A stretch of 64,000 nt of DNA from Vibrio maritimus (lineage in GTDB: Bacteria; Pseudomonadota; Gammaproteobacteria; Enterobacterales; Vibrionaceae). The DNA is taken from positions 1,984,001 through 2,048,000 of the forward strand of contig NZ_CP090438.1 in assembly GCF_021441885.1 (NCBI RefSeq). The letters run 5' to 3'. Position numbers and translations under genes: made by a program. Within the stretch, counting starts at the first letter, position 1. The number at the start of each line of letters is the position of its first letter. Of this stretch, positions 1 through 9,007 are shown piece by piece. The notes beneath the pieces were generated by a model. It was given only the letters and a program-made list of their open reading frames with translations. It did no database searches and was not told the origin of the DNA.

Positions 1-1
1 G

Positions 2-418
2 GCAGAAAACGGTATCAACTTTGAGGTAGTTCCGGGCATCACTGCAGCTGCCGGCGCAACAGCGTATGCAGGAATTCCCCTGACGCACCGTGACCACGCG
101 CAAAGCGTGCAGTTTATTACTGGTCACGTGCAAAAAGATGGTCGTGAGATTGAGTGGAGCTCACTAGCTCAGTCAAACAACACGCTCGTGTTCTACATGG
201 GTTTGAAACAAAGCGGTCGCATTACTGACAAGCTGATTACCCATGGTCTTGATGAAAACACGCCGTGTGCGGTCATCGAGAATGGAACGCGTAAAGAACA
301 ACGTGTATTCCAGGGAGCACTTAATACACTACCGCAGATGGCCAGTGAAGCAGAAAGCCCCGCGTTAATTGTTGTCGGTAGCGTGACTCAGCTGCATGAC
401 AAGCTTAAGTGGTTTTAA
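2..418 (+). CDS. cobA: Uroporphyrinogen-III C-methyltransferase (SUMT), C-terminal part
   Basis: This is the last 138 codons of a gene whose start lies before the window. SUMT moves two methyl groups from S-adenosylmethionine to uroporphyrinogen III, giving precorrin-2 for siroheme (and cobalamin) synthesis in the cytoplasm. The visible part holds the family motif VVPGITAAAGATAYAGIPLT followed by HRD, the FYMG segment near the middle and the VVGSV motif near the end. It ends in KWF, as in stand-alone CobA proteins rather than the CysG fusion, but the N-terminus is missing so a CysG-type fusion cannot be formally excluded. A strong hairpin terminator follows 47 bases later. Confidence 0.88.
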   Translation, partial: AENGINFEVVPGITAAAGATAYAGIPLTHRDHAQSVQFITGHVQKDGREIEWSSLAQSNNTLVFYMGLKQSGRITDKLITHGLDENTPCAVIENGTRKEQRVFQGALNTLPQMASEAESPALIVVGSVTQLHDKLKWF

Positions 419-464
419 CTGAATCAACCCTCACGTAAGACTAAAATCACTCAGTTCACATACT

Positions 465-493
465 AAAGCGGGAACACAATGTGTTCCCGCTTT
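465..493. terminator. Bidirectional terminator between cobA and the DUF4382 lipoprotein gene
   Basis: A 13-bp perfect stem (AAAGCGGGAACAC pairing with GTGTTCCCGCTTT) with a 3-base loop lies between two convergent genes. The A-run on one side and T-run on the other suit termination in both directions. Confidence 0.85.
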
Positions 494-514
494 GCTAACT
501 CGATAGTTCAACCT

Positions 515-1564
515 CTACAGAATTGGCGTAATGTCCTGCTCTGTAAACTCGCCTTCCTTAACCTCAACAGGCACATAGTGTTGATAGATCAAGAAGCCAT
601 CTTCTGCAGTTTCTTCTGTTTCTGGTTGGTCAATATAAGCGGTACAGGTGTAGCCGATTGAATAGCTACCTGGACCAACGTAACCAAACTCGTACTCATA
701 GACTGTATTGTTGTCTTGGTCGACACTTTCGTTAACGTTTGCGACTGATACAGGTGCTACACGCTCGCTGTCCGAACCTACATCTCCCATAGTAGTACGA
801 TCCATCTCACCCGCATACAGGTAAACCGCGTGGACGGGCTCAGCGCCACCGATCGCGTTATAGGATGCACTATCCGCTTCACACGCTTGATACTGCATAG
901 TATCCACTTTGCCGCGTATGTGTCCTGATTCTGAAGCATTGACGAGTGCTACACCATTTCGGTTCATCAACATATGCTCTTTACCCGTAGGGTCAGTCAG
1001 CGCTTTTCGCAAATCAAACTCAACAATATAACTATTAAAGCCAGCCATGATTTCAATAGATTCACTTGGCTTTGCGAAAACTAACGTGCCCTGGTCTTTA
1101 TCATCTGGCTTATAGCCTAAACAACTGCCTTTGTTTGGAACCACCAGTCCCTTTAGATTGCCATCAGTCTTTCGCACATAAGAGGTCGTGTCATCAGCCG
1201 TTAAGCCGTCTTTTGCATACAGGCACAGGGCGTAATGACCCGTCGGGATTTCATAATCTCTGACGATAGTCTCCGCATTGCTACCTTGATACTCCATCAA
1301 GTCAATCTGGCGAAGCTCTTCATCTTCACCGCTCACGTCCAGCGCAATTGGGTCACCTATTTTCACACCACTTTGTGGGTCAATCGGTACAAGTACCACA
1401 TCTTTGAAACCCAAAACTACTTCCATCGCATCATCAACTGGTGCGTCAGATACACCTAGGTTTAGTTTGCCAGTGGTCGCTGCAGGTGGTGTTGTCTCTT
1501 CAGATCCACAACCGACCAATAACGTTGAAGTAAGCACAGCAAGCGCTGTTAGACGTGTTTTCAT
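515..1564 (-). CDS. DUF4382 domain lipoprotein (paralogue A)
   Basis: A 349-residue predicted lipoprotein: the signal peptide ends in a lipobox LLVGC with Cys19, followed by a Thr/Pro/Ala-rich linker. Residues ~33-200 carry the DUF4382 signature LGVSDAPVDDAMEVVLGF and the later LDVSG...QIDLMEYQG segment. The function of DUF4382 is not established; members are usually surface or periplasmic lipoproteins. The C-terminal ~150 residues match the neighbouring protein at 2196-3239 (both end with a G-x-Y-x-x-GYTCTA motif), so the two are paralogues in divergent orientation. RBS CAGGA lies upstream of the ATG. Outer-membrane lipidation is inferred only from the lipobox. Confidence 0.85.
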   Translation of the reverse strand: MKTRLTALAVLTSTLLVGCGSEETTPPAATTGKLNLGVSDAPVDDAMEVVLGFKDVVLVPIDPQSGVKIGDPIALDVSGEDEELRQIDLMEYQGSNAETIVRDYEIPTGHYALCLYAKDGLTADDTTSYVRKTDGNLKGLVVPNKGSCLGYKPDDKDQGTLVFAKPSESIEIMAGFNSYIVEFDLRKALTDPTGKEHMLMNRNGVALVNASESGHIRGKVDTMQYQACEADSASYNAIGGAEPVHAVYLYAGEMDRTTMGDVGSDSERVAPVSVANVNESVDQDNNTVYEYEFGYVGPGSYSIGYTCTAYIDQPETEETAEDGFLIYQHYVPVEVKEGEFTEQDITPIL

Positions 1565-1878
1565 TTTTTTTCCTGTGATTCTGCCAGTGATTTTCTTACT
1601 GACGAATTTAACGATTAATTCAGAGTAGCTATGTCAAAGCAGAGTGATGGAAATTTAAATTATTAGTTTTAACGTCATAGTTGCTTACTCGCTTCCAAAT
1701 ATGCTCACTAAAATATGTAACCACAGTCATAACAACACGTGATGGGTACAAAGAAAGTGTCTCATTTGTGGTATTCGACAATTGGCGATGACGCATCTTC
1801 CGAGCAGTTAATTAGTTCGCAACTAAACTAAAGGATGACAACTGCAATGATGCTTTTACTAACGACAGGTAGGTTCGA
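1565..1878. promoter_or_regulatory. Divergent intergenic region between the two DUF4382 units
   Basis: About 310 AT-rich bases must hold promoters for both directions. A perfect dyad TTAGTT-CGC-AACTAA at 1812-1826 is a possible operator. An 11-codon open frame (1847-1882, beginning MMLLLTTG) overlaps the ATG of the next gene by ATGA and could be a coupled leader. No regulator is assigned. Confidence 0.45.
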
Positions 1879-2154
1879 ATGAAAACACTTCTTCCCTTAT
1901 CACTTGCCCTTTTGTTTTCACTTCCCATGGCTCACGCTGACGTCACCATTAAAGGCGATCGAATGGAGATCAGCGAGGATTGCCGAAAGATAGAGGGGGA
2001 AGTAATGACACTGCGCTCTGAGGATTGCGAGTCTGATTCAAAAGGCTCTCACAAAAACAAAGGCAAAGGTGAAAACCGTAGTGTGCACGGTGATGACAAC
2101 CCAGGCAAAGGACACGACAAGAAAAACAAAGACAAAGACAAAGACGACGACTAA
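1879..2154 (+). CDS. Small secreted charged protein
   Basis: A 91-residue protein with a clear signal peptide (cleavage predicted after AHA, residue ~20). A short folded-looking segment follows with two cysteines (SEDCRK and SEDCES), then a low-complexity tail rich in Lys, Asp, Gly, Asn and His that ends in DKDKDDD. No known family was recognised; the tail looks like an ion-binding or disordered polyelectrolyte segment. RBS AGGTAGG precedes the ATG. It lies 41 bases before the DUF4382 gene on the same strand with no terminator between, so the two are probably co-transcribed and may work together at the cell envelope. Confidence 0.75.
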   Translation: MKTLLPLSLALLFSLPMAHADVTIKGDRMEISEDCRKIEGEVMTLRSEDCESDSKGSHKNKGKGENRSVHGDDNPGKGHDKKNKDKDKDDD

Positions 2155-2195
2155 CCTCAATGGAATTTTTCATTGAATAGCTAAGGACTAAAGTT

Positions 2196-3239
2196 ATGAA
2201 GACCTTACAAATTAGTGCAATTGCTGGCTTGGTATCGCTGGCTCTTGCCAGCTGCGGTGGCGATTCAGGATCTGGCACCGCTACTGCACCTTTGACGTTG
2301 AGCGTCACAGATGCCCCCGTCGACGACGTTAAAGAAGTCGTCGTCACCTTCGGAAAAGTAGCCCTACTCTCTCAAGGTGGTGACGCGCCGCGAGTATTCG
2401 ATGTTTATCTCACCGATGACGAAGGCAATCCTGTTGACGAGGAAGGCAACCCTATCCCCGATGGGGAAGATCCCGTGCCGATTAGCGTCAATCTTCTCGA
2501 TTATCAAGGAGACAACGTCATGCCTCTCTTAGAGGATGAAATTGTCAACGTAGGCGAGTATCAAATGTGTGTATTTGCCAACGACGGTGACCATCCGACG
2601 CACCCTTCATACGTGATAAAAGATGATCCAGACAGCGATGATGACCTAACGTTAGAATTAACTGTGAAAGGCGAAGGTACCTGTCCTCAGGGAGTCGGGA
2701 GAGAGCCAAACGCTGGTGTCCTATTTTTTAATAAGTCCTTTACTATCAACCAGCAAACTAACAATTATGCCATTGAGTTCGATTTGCGTAGAGGTCTAAA
2801 AAACCAATCTACTTTCCCAAATTACACCATCCAGAGAACATCCATCACCCTAATCAACACCGCTGAAACCGGCAACATTAAAGGGACGATCACAGCCGAC
2901 AAGTTTACTAGCTGTAATGACCCTGTATCAGATGCAGCAGTTCAATCGGTGTATCTATATGAGAGTGGAACAACCCTAGAAAACATGGCGCCAATTGGCG
3001 GCACTGACTTAGTCAAACCTATTACCTCAGCATCCGTTGGTGATAAGAACGCTCAGGATGTCTATGAGTTCGCGTTTGGTTTCCTTGATGCTGGTAACTA
3101 CAACTTAGGCTATACCTGTACTGCGCAGCATGATGATGGTGAGGAGGATTCTGACCCCGTTGCGGCTGGCTTTACAATTTACGATGCAATAACCGATGTA
3201 TCCGTTGTGGTAAACGAAGATACCAACGTTGAATTCTGA
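2196..3239 (+). CDS. DUF4382 domain lipoprotein (paralogue B)
   Basis: A 347-residue predicted lipoprotein with lipobox LALASC (Cys20). The DUF4382 signature LSVTDAPVDDVKEVVVTF is at ~residues 33-50, followed by an acidic insertion full of DEEGNP-type repeats that paralogue A lacks. The C-terminal half shares with paralogue A the TAETGNIKG / SESGHIRG region, the SVYLYESG / AVYLYAGE region and the NLGYTCTA / SIGYTCTA motif. The role is unknown. RBS TAAGGA is seven bases before the ATG. The gene follows the small charged secreted protein closely and ends at a strong terminator. Confidence 0.85.
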   Translation: MKTLQISAIAGLVSLALASCGGDSGSGTATAPLTLSVTDAPVDDVKEVVVTFGKVALLSQGGDAPRVFDVYLTDDEGNPVDEEGNPIPDGEDPVPISVNLLDYQGDNVMPLLEDEIVNVGEYQMCVFANDGDHPTHPSYVIKDDPDSDDDLTLELTVKGEGTCPQGVGREPNAGVLFFNKSFTINQQTNNYAIEFDLRRGLKNQSTFPNYTIQRTSITLINTAETGNIKGTITADKFTSCNDPVSDAAVQSVYLYESGTTLENMAPIGGTDLVKPITSASVGDKNAQDVYEFAFGFLDAGNYNLGYTCTAQHDDGEEDSDPVAAGFTIYDAITDVSVVVNEDTNVEF

Positions 3240-3255
3240 GTTGCATGTAACGATT

Positions 3256-3284
3256 AAAAGAGAGTGGTGACCACTCTCTTTTTT
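3256..3284 (+). terminator. Rho-independent terminator after DUF4382 paralogue B
   Basis: A 12-bp stem AAAAGAGAGTGG / CCACTCTCTTTT with a TGA loop, followed by further T residues. It may also serve the convergent tad-1 operon, whose last gene ends at 3356. Confidence 0.85.
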
Positions 3285-3355
3285 GATCATTCTCCAGACA
3301 AAGAAAAAGCGGCCAAGCATCCTTACTCAGCCGCTTGTATCGTCGCGAGTAAGAC

Positions 3356-4366
3356 CTAGTTACTTGTGACGATAACTTCCTTAACACGAACCTCTGCTAA
3401 AGCTCGATCCAAGTTGTCATTGGCCAACTTGTAGTATGATGGTTTTGCATCAATTGCTTGCTGAAAGTACGGAATTGAACGCTCTGGTTTGCCTTTCAGC
3501 ATCAAGAAGTATCCTACATTGTTGAGTGCTTCATGCCTCTCCATATGTCGGTCGAACATGTTGAGCGCTTGGTTCTCCTGTCCTTGAGCGAGATAAATCA
3601 GGGCCATATTATTTTGCGCCTTTTCGTTGTTTGGCTCCCTTTTCAGTGCTTTTTGTGTGTATCTAGCTGCTGTGGTGTTGTCTCCAGACATGTAATAGGA
3701 GTATCCCATATTAATGAGTGCTTTCGTTGAGTTTGGGGCCGCAGTCAGCGCCTTGTCATAAAGTACCCGAGCAATATCGTAGCGGTTTTCAACATCTGCT
3801 AATATGCCCAGTCCCATGTAAGAAATAGCTGGAGACTGCGAGTCTACCTGCAGTGACTCAACACTTGCCACAGTTAAACTGTTGTAATCTATCATCGCCT
3901 TCGAACCCAATCGGATTTGGTCAGCATTCACAGAGCGCAAAAAGTAGCTTTCACCCTCGTCAGTGCGTCCCAACTGTGTATACAGATTTCCCAACTGCTG
4001 AAGTGCAGCGGCATTATTAGGGTTCTCATCGACAGACATTAAGAACGCGCTTTCGGCCAGGTCATTGTTCCCTCGCGAAAGGTGTATTTGCCCTATTGTA
4101 TACAGCGTCTTATCTTTATAGTTTGCCGGACTAAACGACAAGGATCGAATGTACTCATATAACGCCAGATCTACATTACTTGCATTGAGCGCGGCATCAC
4201 CGCGTTGGATAGCTTCCACCTCAGATTCTGGAGGTGGTCCCTGAGTCAAAGTGTCGATCGGTCGACCTTGATACAGTGACGTATCGTATGTCGGCTCCTT
4301 CGTCGTGGTACAAGCTTGAATACCCAATAACATCAAGCCGATAATGACTAGTTTGAATCCCTTCAT
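3356..4366 (-). CDS. tadD: TadD-like TPR lipoprotein of tad-1
   Basis: A 336-residue lipoprotein (lipobox GIQAC, Cys19 from the chosen start) built mostly of tetratricopeptide repeats, for example the segments around LQQLGNLYTQLGRTDEGESY and NNMALIYLAQGQENQALNMF. TadD proteins are thought to act as a pilotin or chaperone for the RcpA secretin and for assembly of the Tad machine. The ATG at 4366 is preferred over an upstream in-frame ATG because AAGGAG sits seven bases before it and it leads straight into the signal peptide. This is the last gene of the tad-1 operon. Confidence 0.85.
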   Translation of the reverse strand: MKGFKLVIIGLMLLGIQACTTTKEPTYDTSLYQGRPIDTLTQGPPPESEVEAIQRGDAALNASNVDLALYEYIRSLSFSPANYKDKTLYTIGQIHLSRGNNDLAESAFLMSVDENPNNAAALQQLGNLYTQLGRTDEGESYFLRSVNADQIRLGSKAMIDYNSLTVASVESLQVDSQSPAISYMGLGILADVENRYDIARVLYDKALTAAPNSTKALINMGYSYYMSGDNTTAARYTQKALKREPNNEKAQNNMALIYLAQGQENQALNMFDRHMERHEALNNVGYFLMLKGKPERSIPYFQQAIDAKPSYYKLANDNLDRALAEVRVKEVIVTSN

Positions 4367-4376
4367 TGCAAACTCC

Positions 4377-5318
4377 TTACTCAAAGTTTTTGAGTATAAT
4401 TAGAACCGATGGTCCAATTGCCACGATAAAGAAACATGGCCATATGAATAGGAACATCGGGAACATCATTTTCGTTGGTATTTTGGCAGCTATCTCTTCT
4501 GCAGCCTGGTTACGCTTATCACGGTAATCTTCTGTGTACTCTCGCAGCGTATCGGAAATAGAACCACCAATACGCGAGGCATGAGATAGCATACTCACTA
4601 GGCCCGCAAGCTCGGTCAACCCAGTCCTGACTATCATTTCCTCAAACGCTTTAGGTATCTCTACCCCGGCTTTTACCTTGACGCAAATTGTTTCAAGCTC
4701 ATCACCTAGCTCTGGGTGTGAGATGTATATCTCGTCGGCAACTCTTCTTAATGCAGATAGAAAACCCAAACCGGACTCTGTACACACCACCAATAAGTCT
4801 AGTGCATCGGGGATACCGCGTCTGATCTTGTTTTGTCGAGCCTTCGCTTTTTTTCTAAGAATAATGTTGGGTAAGAACAAGCCCACAAACAAAACACTTG
4901 CCATGTAAAAGTTGACCATCGCTGAGTTATCTACTGTCAGGTAGATCACACCAGCAATCACCGCCCCCACTACAAAACAAAACAACTTGATGGCATAAAA
5001 GTTTGCTATCGCACTTTTGTGGTGCATACCTGCATGCATCAACTGATGTCTGATATTTTCCCGCTCTTTCCCGCTCTTTGGCATGTAGATCGGCGAAATA
5101 GACTCTAGGGTGTCTCTTACTTTACTGCTCTGTCTCTTTTGTTCAGGGTTGCTTAACTCATCGACCCGACGATTTATGTTTGAACGCAAACCGCTGAACA
5201 CAAACCCTAAACAAAACACGGATAAGGTGACCGCAACGAGAACACCAAGCAACATAAGTTGTCCCCGTGATGCACTAAAGTCAGTTAGTCCAGTAACGCT
5301 ATTGAGTAGTTCTTCCAT
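4377..5318 (-). CDS. tadC: TadC-like inner-membrane platform protein of tad-1
   Basis: A 313-residue type II secretion F-domain (T2SSF) protein with an N-terminal membrane segment, two central ones and a C-terminal one. The cytoplasmic F-domain includes GIPDALDLLVVCTESGLGF and a later SRIGGSISDTLREY segment. TadB and TadC form the inner-membrane platform on which the TadA ATPase drives Flp polymerisation. A good RBS (GGAGGTG) precedes the ATG. It lies just after tadB and just before tadD in one operon. Confidence 0.9.
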   Translation of the reverse strand: MEELLNSVTGLTDFSASRGQLMLLGVLVAVTLSVFCLGFVFSGLRSNINRRVDELSNPEQKRQSSKVRDTLESISPIYMPKSGKERENIRHQLMHAGMHHKSAIANFYAIKLFCFVVGAVIAGVIYLTVDNSAMVNFYMASVLFVGLFLPNIILRKKAKARQNKIRRGIPDALDLLVVCTESGLGFLSALRRVADEIYISHPELGDELETICVKVKAGVEIPKAFEEMIVRTGLTELAGLVSMLSHASRIGGSISDTLREYTEDYRDKRNQAAEEIAAKIPTKMMFPMFLFIWPCFFIVAIGPSVLIILKNFE

Positions 5319-5321
5319 GAC

Positions 5322-6290
5322 CTACACCTCCACATTCACCACTTTACGAATCCAGAACGCTCCCAACACCAGACTTATCATTCCTAGTCCAATGATTTTG
5401 AGTCCTCGCGGATCCGTGTATAAGGGGTCGACATATTCTGGATTTACTATTGTTAAGCCGCCAAACAATACAAACGGAGCTAAAACCAATATCCAAGCAG
5501 ACAATCGACTCTCTGCTGACAGTGTCTTTATCTTCCTAGCCAGCTTAAAGCGCGCTCTCAGTACTTCCGACACCTTGTGCAAGTTCTCAGAAAGGTTACC
5601 ACCAGTATCTTTCTGCAGCAGAACAGCTGATGAGAAGGCAAGCATTGACACTGTTGGAACGCGATCTGCCATATTCAAAATAGCGACCTTAGTGTCATAG
5701 CCAAAGTTAAGTAAGTTAAAGGTGTTCTTGAATTCCTCTCCTGCTGGATTAGGTAGTTCATCGCCAACTTCTTTGAAAGCTTGCGTAAGTGGCTGACCTG
5801 CTTGCAACATACGACGGATAATGTCTAATGCCTCTGGTAGCTGTTCTTCGAACTTTGCCAGCCGCCTTGATATCTTCCAGTTGACGACATAGGCCACTGC
5901 CATCAGTAGCAAAGCACAGCCGATAACAATAAAATACCAAGGCACAGAGAAAAACAGTCCGAGAACCACCAAGACTAAACAACCGATTAGGCTTCTTCCG
6001 ATAATATCCCCGAGCCCCATATTGATACCGGCAAGTTCAAGCATTTTCTTCAAATTGGCGAAATAAGGCATCTCTACCAGTTTTCGATCGAGTGGTGACA
6101 GAGATTTGTTGTAATGCTCTTTCAACAAATTGACACTTTCGCTATCGATGTTCGATTTAGTTTTCTTGAGGCGTTTTGCAAGCTCTTGGTGCTTTGCCCT
6201 TTGACCTGCAGCAGGCAAAATTAACGCCTGTGAGATCAGAAATATCGAGACAAACAGGAGGATGAAGAAAAGGGTCGCATCAACGTTCAT
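5322..6290 (-). CDS. tadB: TadB-like inner-membrane platform protein of tad-1
   Basis: A 322-residue T2SSF protein. It has an N-terminal membrane anchor, a cytoplasmic linker, two hydrophobic segments around residues 100-140, the F-domain with LPEALDIIRRMLQAGQPLTQ and GGNLSENLHKVSEVLRAR, and two C-terminal membrane segments. It is the partner of TadC in the platform. RBS AAGGAG precedes the ATG. The gap to tadC is three bases, so the two are transcribed together and probably translationally coupled. Confidence 0.9.
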   Translation of the reverse strand: MNVDATLFFILLFVSIFLISQALILPAAGQRAKHQELAKRLKKTKSNIDSESVNLLKEHYNKSLSPLDRKLVEMPYFANLKKMLELAGINMGLGDIIGRSLIGCLVLVVLGLFFSVPWYFIVIGCALLLMAVAYVVNWKISRRLAKFEEQLPEALDIIRRMLQAGQPLTQAFKEVGDELPNPAGEEFKNTFNLLNFGYDTKVAILNMADRVPTVSMLAFSSAVLLQKDTGGNLSENLHKVSEVLRARFKLARKIKTLSAESRLSAWILVLAPFVLFGGLTIVNPEYVDPLYTDPRGLKIIGLGMISLVLGAFWIRKVVNVEV

Positions 6291-6299
6291 AATTGCTCC

Positions 6300-7754
6300 T
6301 TAACCCTCTTTGAGCTCATTGAACAGCTCAAATGGAAGGTCAATTCCACGCTTGACCAAGCCAGCATGACATTCAGGTACAACGCCAGTCGCCGAATAGG
6401 CACCAATCACGTTACCCTGTTTGTCCATTCCTTGACGCTCAAACCTAAAAATCTCAGACATGGTAATGACTTCGCCTTCCATGCCATTGATCTCTTGGAT
6501 ACTGACCATGCGTCTCTTACCGTCTTCTTGTCGCTCCATTTGCACCACAAGATGAATAGCGGAGGCTATCTGTGAACGCAGGTTCTTAGTAGAAATATTC
6601 CAACCTGCCATAGAGAACATGTTCTCTACTCGACTCAACGCGTCTCGCGGTGTGTTGGCGTGAATCGTCGCAAGAGAGCCATCATGACCTGTATTCATTG
6701 CGGAAAGCATATCGACGGCTTCACTACCACGAACCTCACCAACAACAATTCGATCGGGTCGCATACGAAGTGAATTTTTCACGAGCTCTCTCTGGGTTAT
6801 TTCGCCCTTACCCTCTAAGTTGGAAGGTCGCGTTTCAAGACGAATAACATGCGGCTGTTGTAATTGAAGTTCGGCTGAATCTTCTATGGTGATAATGCGT
6901 TGGTCTTCAGGAATGAACCCAGAAAATATATTCAGCGTGGTCGTCTTACCGGAACCGGTACCACCGGATATAAGGATGTTCATTTCACCGCGGACAGCAC
7001 CTTGGATAAATTTCGCCATTTGCGGTGACAACGAGTTCAGCTCCAGTAAGTTATCCATGGTAAGTCTGTCTACAGCAAATCGACGGATTGACACTGAAGG
7101 ACCATCAATGGCCAAAGGAGGAATAATAGCATTGACACGAGAGCCGTCTTGCAGACGCGCATCTACCATAGGGGAGGCTTCATCAATACGACGCCCTACC
7201 AGGCTAACAATTCTATCGATGATGTTTCTCAGGTGGCGATCATCTAGGAAGGTATAGGGTGTTTTCTCAAGTTTACCTCGGCGCTCCACGTACACATTCT
7301 TGCTGCCGTTAACCAAAATATCGGACACAGATGTATCTTTTAGCAATGGCTCAAGAGGCCCTAATCCGAACACCTCGTCTTCAATTTGACCAAGAACACG
7401 CTTGCGCCCTTCATGACTTAAAGGGTGCTCATTATCGTCATTCATTAAGGTTTGGACGGCGAGATGCAGTTCTTTTTTGGCGGTATCTTCGTCAAGGCTA
7501 GACAATAAGCCAAGATCCAACGTCTCGAGGAGCTTTTTGTGGAAGTAGTGTTTTACTTCTAAGTCTTGTTCGAGCTGTTTTCGCGCTTCCGCTACCGCTC
7601 GCTGTTTGACAACTTGCTCTTCCATGACCAGGTCATCATTGGTCTCAACGATTTGTTCATCTTGCTCAACAGGCTCGACATCAAAGTTAGTTTGATCTGA
7701 CGTGTTGGCACGTTTTTCAAAATCTGGATTAATGTTTTTTCTACGAAATAGCAT
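6300..7754 (-). CDS. tadA: TadA/CpaF-type secretion ATPase of tad-1
   Basis: A 484-residue type II/IV secretion ATPase that powers Flp pilus assembly. The Walker A motif GGTGSGKTT is at ~264-272, the Asp box IITIEDSAE at ~287-295, Walker B RIVVGEVRGSE at ~335-345 and the His box SLATIHANTPR at ~360-370. The N-terminal ~90 residues are acidic and look flexible, with a possible coiled coil; the homologue in tad-2 lacks this extension. The hexameric enzyme works at the cytoplasmic face with TadB and TadC. Confidence 0.94.
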   Translation of the reverse strand: MLFRRKNINPDFEKRANTSDQTNFDVEPVEQDEQIVETNDDLVMEEQVVKQRAVAEARKQLEQDLEVKHYFHKKLLETLDLGLLSSLDEDTAKKELHLAVQTLMNDDNEHPLSHEGRKRVLGQIEDEVFGLGPLEPLLKDTSVSDILVNGSKNVYVERRGKLEKTPYTFLDDRHLRNIIDRIVSLVGRRIDEASPMVDARLQDGSRVNAIIPPLAIDGPSVSIRRFAVDRLTMDNLLELNSLSPQMAKFIQGAVRGEMNILISGGTGSGKTTTLNIFSGFIPEDQRIITIEDSAELQLQQPHVIRLETRPSNLEGKGEITQRELVKNSLRMRPDRIVVGEVRGSEAVDMLSAMNTGHDGSLATIHANTPRDALSRVENMFSMAGWNISTKNLRSQIASAIHLVVQMERQEDGKRRMVSIQEINGMEGEVITMSEIFRFERQGMDKQGNVIGAYSATGVVPECHAGLVKRGIDLPFELFNELKEG

Positions 7755-7776
7755 GGTCTACCCTTCCTTAGGTTCC

Positions 7777-8997
7777 CTATTTAAATAGCTTAGACAACCA
7801 CCCTTTTTTACTCTCATCTTCCGGTTGCAACGAGCCAGAAAACTTTTGAAGCGCTTTACTGATCGCACTGCGTTTTTTGAAGTTGATCACCGGTTTACCT
7901 AAGTTGGCGCTTTCGTTTGCAACCTTGTAGTCATTCGGAATCATCTGAATGTCTACTTTAGGAATCGTATTCTCGATGTCTTTGACAGTTATCGATTGGC
8001 TCTTCTCGTAACGGTTCACGATGAGCTCTATTGATTCTTCACTATGACCAAACTCGAACTTAAGAGATTTAACCAAATTGTTGGCGTTCTTGAGTGACAT
8101 GTAGTTCTGTTGAAGCACCAAAAAGATTCGTGTCGCTGGTGTCACCAAATTAGCAAAAGTTGGCTCAATCCCACGTGAATAATCGATAATGATGTATTTA
8201 TAGAATTGTCGGAACATTGGGACAATTTTCTGTATTTGGTCAATCTTGCTCATTGCAGCTTCACCTTGGCCATTGGCAAAGCCTATAGTATGAAGTTTCC
8301 CGTCATAAACCGTCACAAGGCTATTCAATGAAGACTCATCGAGTTCTGAAAGAATATCGATAGCGTCTAACATTCCGTACTTCGGAGCTAGATCTAGATA
8401 CTCTGACATCAGGCCGAACTGGGTGTCGATATCAATGAGGAGCACGTCTCCTGGGTTGTTCTCTGCGAGCTCAATCGCCACATTCATAGCAATTGTCGAA
8501 GCTCCGTTGCCCCCTTTTGCATTGACAAACAGGAACAACTCTCCCATCTGACGGCTTACTATTTTTTGATCGGCCATTTGCTTGAGCAAAGGTAGCAAAT
8601 CGCTCATGGTGCATCGTTCACTGAGATAGTCAGATGCGCCCACTCTGAGCGCTGTCCTCAATGCGCTGCTATCTTGCTCATCACCAAATGCAATAAGCGA
8701 GGTATCAATCTCACCAAATGGTAGGCTGTAATTCTGAATCTCTGCGACTTTTGCTGCCCAACCCTGTTTAGCCTCTACAAAAATAACATCCGGGGCATGC
8801 AAAGGACTCAAAGACTCCTCACTGACTAGATTTAAACTCATGGTCTCGACGACAGTATTAATACTTTTACTTAACTCGTTTGTAATGTGACGTCGAAATT
8901 CATCGGTAACATTAAATATCCATACGTGCAGGTTAGTACGAAGTGAGTACTGTACGCTTTCTAGATTATCGCGATTGATTGGTACTGGTTCACCCAT
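7777..8997 (-). CDS. tadZ: TadZ/CpaE-like MinD-family localisation protein of tad-1
   Basis: A 406-residue protein with an N-terminal receiver-like domain (~1-150) and a C-terminal ParA/MinD-like domain. TadZ/CpaE proteins place the pilus machine at the cell pole. The deviant Walker motif reads KGGNGAST (from ~residue 161): the first, signature Lys is kept but the P-loop Lys is replaced by Ala, so ATP hydrolysis may be weak or absent. The Walker B-like region is VLLIDIDTQFG. The longest frame starts at 9030, but the ATG at 8997 has GGGAG seven bases upstream and does not overlap tadF, so it is preferred. Confidence 0.85.
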   Translation of the reverse strand: MGEPVPINRDNLESVQYSLRTNLHVWIFNVTDEFRRHITNELSKSINTVVETMSLNLVSEESLSPLHAPDVIFVEAKQGWAAKVAEIQNYSLPFGEIDTSLIAFGDEQDSSALRTALRVGASDYLSERCTMSDLLPLLKQMADQKIVSRQMGELFLFVNAKGGNGASTIAMNVAIELAENNPGDVLLIDIDTQFGLMSEYLDLAPKYGMLDAIDILSELDESSLNSLVTVYDGKLHTIGFANGQGEAAMSKIDQIQKIVPMFRQFYKYIIIDYSRGIEPTFANLVTPATRIFLVLQQNYMSLKNANNLVKSLKFEFGHSEESIELIVNRYEKSQSITVKDIENTIPKVDIQMIPNDYKVANESANLGKPVINFKKRSAISKALQKFSGSLQPEDESKKGWLSKLFK

Positions 8998-9007
8998 TTT
9001 GCTCTCC

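Noticed and set aside
5110..5700. A 196-codon plus-strand frame within tadC and tadB
   Set aside because: Antisense to two clear T2SSF genes, with low-complexity Ser/Thr content typical of reverse-strand shadows.
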